In this document: piece after piece, positions 59,513-64,000 of the stretch
Layout: every line of letters begins with the position of its first letter
Position numbering within the stretch: position 1 is the first letter of the stretch
Source of the DNA: Saxidomus purpurata
Lineage: Eukaryota; Mollusca; Bivalvia; Venerida; Veneridae
NCBI GenBank assembly: GCA_022818135.1
Contig: JAFMSR010000016.1
Span: 5,952,920-6,016,919, forward strand
Direction of reading: 5' to 3'
Length of the DNA stretch: 64,000 bases
Notes under the pieces: model-generated
The model's input: the letters and a program-made list of their open reading frames with translations, nothing else
The model's database searches: none
What the model was told of the DNA's origin: nothing
Position numbers and translations under genes: made by a program

Positions 59513-62500
59513 CTATGAGTAGGGCAAAGAAGGTTTTCAGTTTAACCCATTTACATTTGGAATCTTCTGAATTTTAATCTGGGCAATTCTATTTCTTGAA
59601 ATAGGGGTGTTCTGCAGAAATGTGATATGAAAGAAAAACAACTTAAATCCTGATCAGACGATATGTCTAAAAGGGCCGAGAACTACGAGACTACATATTT
59701 TACAGAGGCACCAGTAGATCCCAAATCTATAAAGATCGACACCATTTATGCGTTATAAGAAACAAAAGAGATGGTTACTTCGTTTAATACATAAATTTAG
59801 CTTGATTGATGTAAGACAATAGCATCAATAGTGACAACCCCGGATCTTCTGCTTTATTTATATTAGCAGTAACTACTGTCTTTTAGCCGTACGAGCAGAG
59901 CATGTTATGATAGATGTATGTTTTAATCAAAGAAAGGCAATGAAGAAAGGCTCTCATAAGAAAAGATCTATTCTAAATTATTTTAATCACTCATTACAAT
60001 CATAAATGTGTACGAAATGAATACCGGTGTACGGCATTCTGAACTTCCAGTCTCTTCAGAAATCGCATGAATTATTAATTTTTGGCAGGCCGATAATAGT
60101 CTAAGAAACTGAAAGCATCAGCATACCAGGAATTTCGACATAATAAATTATCATTAATCTAGTTCCTACCCTATTGAATTCGGTTGTAGACAAATTGTTT
60201 CCTAACTTATACATGTACATTGTGTACTCATTCAGCTCGCTAAGTGCTTGCGTGATTTTAATAAAATCGAAGTTCAAAGTGGACATTGTTGAAGATACCA
60301 CAAGCAAACGATGTCGAATCATCCACAACATCTTCCTCAGGAGTCCAATCATATATAAATAAAACAGAAACTTACTGATAATTTCGGTAAATTTCCGAGG
60401 TACATTGTATAATTATGATATTCACCTCGGCCATCGGTATCGGTAAATATCACTTGGTTTATAGTTTAAACTAATTTATTCAAACTTGTTTGTGAAGAAA
60501 GCTTGTAGCTTATCGAATCACTCTCGAGTCCGCTTTCTGGATAAACCAGCACTGGTGTCATATGAGGAGGTACGGTCGTGACCTAAGTGGGGCTCGAATC
60601 TACAACCTCCTGGATGATCGGCAGACATTTTAAGCTCTACACAACTGCTCCCCTTACTTATCTCAGGTCCATAGATGTGGATATTCACCTCATCATCAGT
60701 CAATATTTGTAGAATATTACGACGTACATTATGTCTTTTACCCGCCAGTGAGATAAACATGTTTTTAAATGGTATACATGTATCTGGTTTAGTTTTCATT
60801 AACTGAAATTGGTTTCAATTTAAGATTATTTTTTGCTTTGCATTTTGTATTGCATAAACAGTATCTTAGGTGGAAGTGTTGCGTAGATCACGGAACATTG
60901 AACAAACTAATGTACGGATTTGGAGACCTCCTAGCAAAACTAGAAAAGAACGTGCTATTCGGTTAGCTAACACAGCTGGGTTATATTCGCGGTGATTCAG
61001 TTGTAGCAACTTCCCCGCTTCGCTGAATTAAACTGAAAATCGCGAACAATTCCTTTTACATATATTTATAGTAAGAGGATTTTGCTTTCGCAAAATTTCA
61101 ATTCGCCATGGGGAACTATTATGACCACGACCGATATCACAAAAATCAAGGGAATTAAGTCAAATTTCATGTGTCATCACGGTGTCTACAGAGTTACCCT
61201 TCTTTTATCGATATGTGATTTACGGGGCCATAAAACCAGTCACGTGTAACTGCGCCTGCCAAACGGGATAAATCAATATATTGTTTTTTTTAAACCTAGA
61301 TTATCTATAGCCTAAAGGAGATGTGAAAGTTGAATTGTTACTAATTTAGGTAAAATTTAGGTATTGCGCTTTTTCCTCTGACCATTATATACCAAACGAT
61401 ATCACCTTATTTTACATAAAAAAATATGAATGAAATTGTTTCAAGTAGGAAGCACAATATCATTAAAAACGTGTTTATAAAATTTCATGAATTTGATCAT
61501 ATCTAATTTAAAATGAAGTGCGTTGAAAATACGAATCCAGTGATACTAGTAATAATAATTGTTGACAACAGTAACAGATCAAGGAACTCAAAAAGCTGTT
61601 ACACTCGTTGTTCTTGACATATTTGAATGAATCTAAAATGTGTTCATTTGGGAACTTAAATTGTCGACTGACCTCTTCGCACGCGCGTTATTTTGTTTGT
61701 TCATGTCAACAAAAAACTTATGAAAAATTGAATGATGGACATGAAATTCTAGAACATGCGTGCACGGCAAATCAATTGTTATTGGGGCATGGGAAAGACG
61801 TTCTTTTTAAATGTAGATAACTTGTCAACTTTAAATGTCATCCTTTACTAAGTTTGGGTCATTTCCAATTTAAAAGTCTGCACACATATCAAGATTTGTT
61901 TATATACATTTTTTTCACACTAAAAGTTACACTGTTAAAGGAGGAAACAAAATTTAAAAACAAACTCATTTCTTCGGAAAGCTTTAAAAGACAAAACATA
62001 CGCGAATTTAGACTACCTGATTTTAACTGCATCTGTATTGTGAAAACAAAAGTGGATCTTCAAGACATTCCCTTTCTACACTACTTCATAAAATGACATT
62101 TTCACCTTCCTATCAAATGAAATCAATTGGCGCTGGGGTCACAGAATAGTGAAAACCACTATTTCAATTTAGACATGTATAAAATATGTCTCTGTCCAAG
62201 TCATTGAAAAAGAGAAGAAGAAAACATAAATAGATTTTTTTAACATTTTACAAACTTTAAAATTAGGTAAATGATAATATTATTATTAATAAGACATACG
62301 GGTCTTGTATGAAATATTATGAAAAGTTATATGAATTATCATTGTATAGTTCTAGAATTCAGTAAAAACTATTCTTTTCATTGACAGATTTCTTTTGAAT
62401 CGATATATAATGCATAAAACAAAACCCAATATACAGCTTTAAGTATTTTATTACGGGTCATTATAAATGTTACGTAATGTCCGGCCATAAAACACTACAA

Positions 62501-62960
62501 CCGAGCAGACGGGTCGATCATTCGGAAGTGTTCGAGTGCGACAGTTGGAAAAATAAAATATACATATACACGTTTGAAAAAACTAGAAACGAACATTTTT
62601 TTATTATTCCTTTTTTATTTAAATGATATCATCATGTTTTATTCTTTTCCGTTCGTGATCGTAAAAAGTTGTTATAGCGTATGTGCTACGCTTTTCTTTT
62701 CAGTAAAACTGGCACATTTTGCGCGTTTGACTATAATGAAATGACAGTTGTGGTTTTAAATTTAAAACAGGCAAACTTAATGAAGTCTCAAATAAAAGGC
62801 AACAATCATTAAAAAGGGGAAATGTTGTATATGATTATGCCTATAATTTTATGATTATAAAATAACTTCATTAGTTTAAATTTCATCACTAGCTAATTAT
62901 AAACATGTATAGTAAATCAGAAGTGTGTATTAGCCTTGGTTGTGACACTCTGCTACATGT
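59513..62960. other. Intergenic region, no supported gene
   Basis: A minus-strand frame at 60101-60352 and plus-strand frames at 61608-61820 and 61854-62096 are open but show no signal peptide or domain. The 61608 frame from its first ATG would give about 60 residues with six Cys (MCSFGNLNC ... VCSC ... HACTA ... FKCR), and could be a stray exon. A SINE lies at 60520-60665. Confidence 0.45.
60520..60665 (-). repeat. Probable tRNA-derived SINE, minus strand
   Basis: On the minus strand GGGGAGCAGTTGTGTAGAGC (A-box-like) is followed by GTAGATTCGAGCCCC (B-box-like) about 30 bases later, then a short body. Confidence 0.45.
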
Positions 62961-62963
62961 TTT

Positions 62964-63245
62964 AGCGGTTCAGTGGTCTAGTGGTTAACGCTCTGGACTG
63001 GTAGACAAGTGGTCGCAAGTTCGACCCCGCTCCTCTATTAACATAACTAATGGTCTTCCGGATGAGACCTTAGACCGAGGTGTACATCGGGCATGTTAAA
63101 TAACTAGGGACTGTCTCTTGAACGGGAAACGTTCTGTATCATGCACTATCCCCCGAAAACTAAAACAACTTTAAAACTCTTCTGGGGGCGTTGGTAATAT
63201 GGATTATCCGGTACCAACGATAAAACTATACAATAAATACATACA
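62964..63245 (+). repeat. tRNA-derived SINE, plus strand
   Basis: The A box is GTGGTCTAGTGGTTAACG and the B box AAGTTCGACCCCG. A body of about 200 bases contains GGGCATGTTAAATAACTAGG. The end is CAATAAATACATAC. The best-preserved SINE in the window. Confidence 0.75.
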
Positions 63246-64000
63246 TGCGACATGCTGGAATCTTATATAGCCGCGGCCGCGGCTGTATATAATTTAATCA
63301 ACTTGTTTAAAAAAAATACTCCTTATTAAAAAAATTATATACTGTAAAATGTTTATAAAAACTTCAGGGTACAGACCGATATATTATACAACACTGCGTA
63401 TGCAAGAAACGCGTGTCCGTGAAACAAAGACAGGAAATTACTTTACCCGCAGGCAATATTCAGATAATAGTTAGGTAAAATGATTAAGGGTCATAAAACT
63501 GATCCACTTTAACCCCATTCAAGTGTAAAGATTATTTGAATCGTTGTCAATTTGTAATATCAATTTAAATGATTATATCTATTTATCCTTTATTATGATG
63601 CATTTGCTTTACTTATAAATGTTAATGAAACATGTAATTCAATTCCATTTACAAGTACCGTGTGAAGAATAAGAGTAACAATCGCGTTGAAAACAGTCTT
63701 ACGTTATTTTAATGATATGACGTGAACAATAATTGACAATATACATTGAACAAGTAATATCACCTATGTCCTCATGACACTACCCCTACCCCTCTTACCC
63801 CAGGTGTGATCCGGTCACAAGGTTTTGTTCGAATTCATAACTATTATAACACTTTTGTACCAGTTCAATAATTATGCTTTCAACGACAATGTACTTAATT
63901 TTTTTATTCATATGTTTTATGAAGTTTTATTTGGGATACGAATCAGTTAATTAGTTTTATAAACATGCCCTTGGTAATATTCATGAAAAATATTATTAAC
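63246..64000. other. Intergenic, nothing coding
   Basis: AT-rich. Only a GC palindrome (GCCGCGGCCGCGGC at 63268-63281), bordered by TTATATA and TATATAA, stands out. Confidence 0.5.

Noticed and set aside
60101..60352. Minus-strand 83-codon ORF
   Set aside because: No domain; a different minus-strand frame over the same bases looks equally protein-like for 30 codons, so coding cannot be assigned.

Overview
The window is animal nuclear DNA, most likely from a bivalve mollusc. The evidence is AT-rich sequence, short exons between long introns with GT/AG borders, an achatin-type neuropeptide precursor, several tRNA-derived SINEs, and an interspersed element with an AGCTCACCTGAGC hairpin and 145-bp tandem repeats of a kind familiar from bivalve genomes. 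The taxon call is inference; no species can be named.

Three genes can be supported. (1) Plus strand, 15973-47378: a 16-exon gene for a predicted 744-residue secreted protein. Every junction is in phase and the total coding length divides by three. The order is signal peptide, three-finger (Ly6/uPAR-like) domain A1, three-finger domain B1, TSP1a, A2, B2, a Thr/Ser-rich 14-residue repeat, TSP1b, a C-terminal Ig domain, stop. A1-B1-TSP1a and A2-B2-TSP1b look like one duplicated block, and every domain border is a phase-1 intron. (2) Plus strand, about 52864 to about 56770 or 57290: a neuropeptide precursor of the achatin type (GFWD, GFWD, GFWN between Lys-Arg sites), with a likely TATA promoter and a non-coding first exon about 3.2 kb upstream. 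(3) Minus strand, 8423-7879: a small two-exon gene for an unrecognised secreted protein of about 101 residues.

Layout: 1-7.8 kb is intergenic, with minisatellites, an old interspersed repeat and two weak minus-strand ORFs. At 7.9-8.4 kb lies the small secreted gene. At 8.4-15.9 kb is intergenic DNA with a decayed Thr/Ser-rich tract, a SINE, a 0.7-kb fold-back element and a MITE that ends about 55 bp before the large gene. At 16-47.4 kb is the large gene, whose introns hold most of the mobile DNA: a 29-bp minisatellite, a 45-bp minisatellite, a 3.7-kb TIR element with a 4-bp target duplication, SINEs, MITEs, two adjacent TIR elements full of CCTACGTAGG palindromes, and a 145-bp tandem-repeat element with a LINE-like tail. 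At 47.4-52.8 kb nothing coding is visible. At 52.8-57.3 kb is the achatin gene, with a 6 x 54-bp minisatellite in its intron. At 57.0-58.3 kb is a TIR element carrying a TTAGGG array, and at 58.7-59.5 kb the 3' end of a dead non-LTR retrotransposon. At 59.5-64 kb are SINEs and non-coding DNA.

The three genes have no evident functional link. The large protein looks like an extracellular adhesion or recognition molecule; the achatin precursor is a neuropeptide source. Translations, splice sites and repeat periods were read by eye; no search, alignment program or expression data was available.
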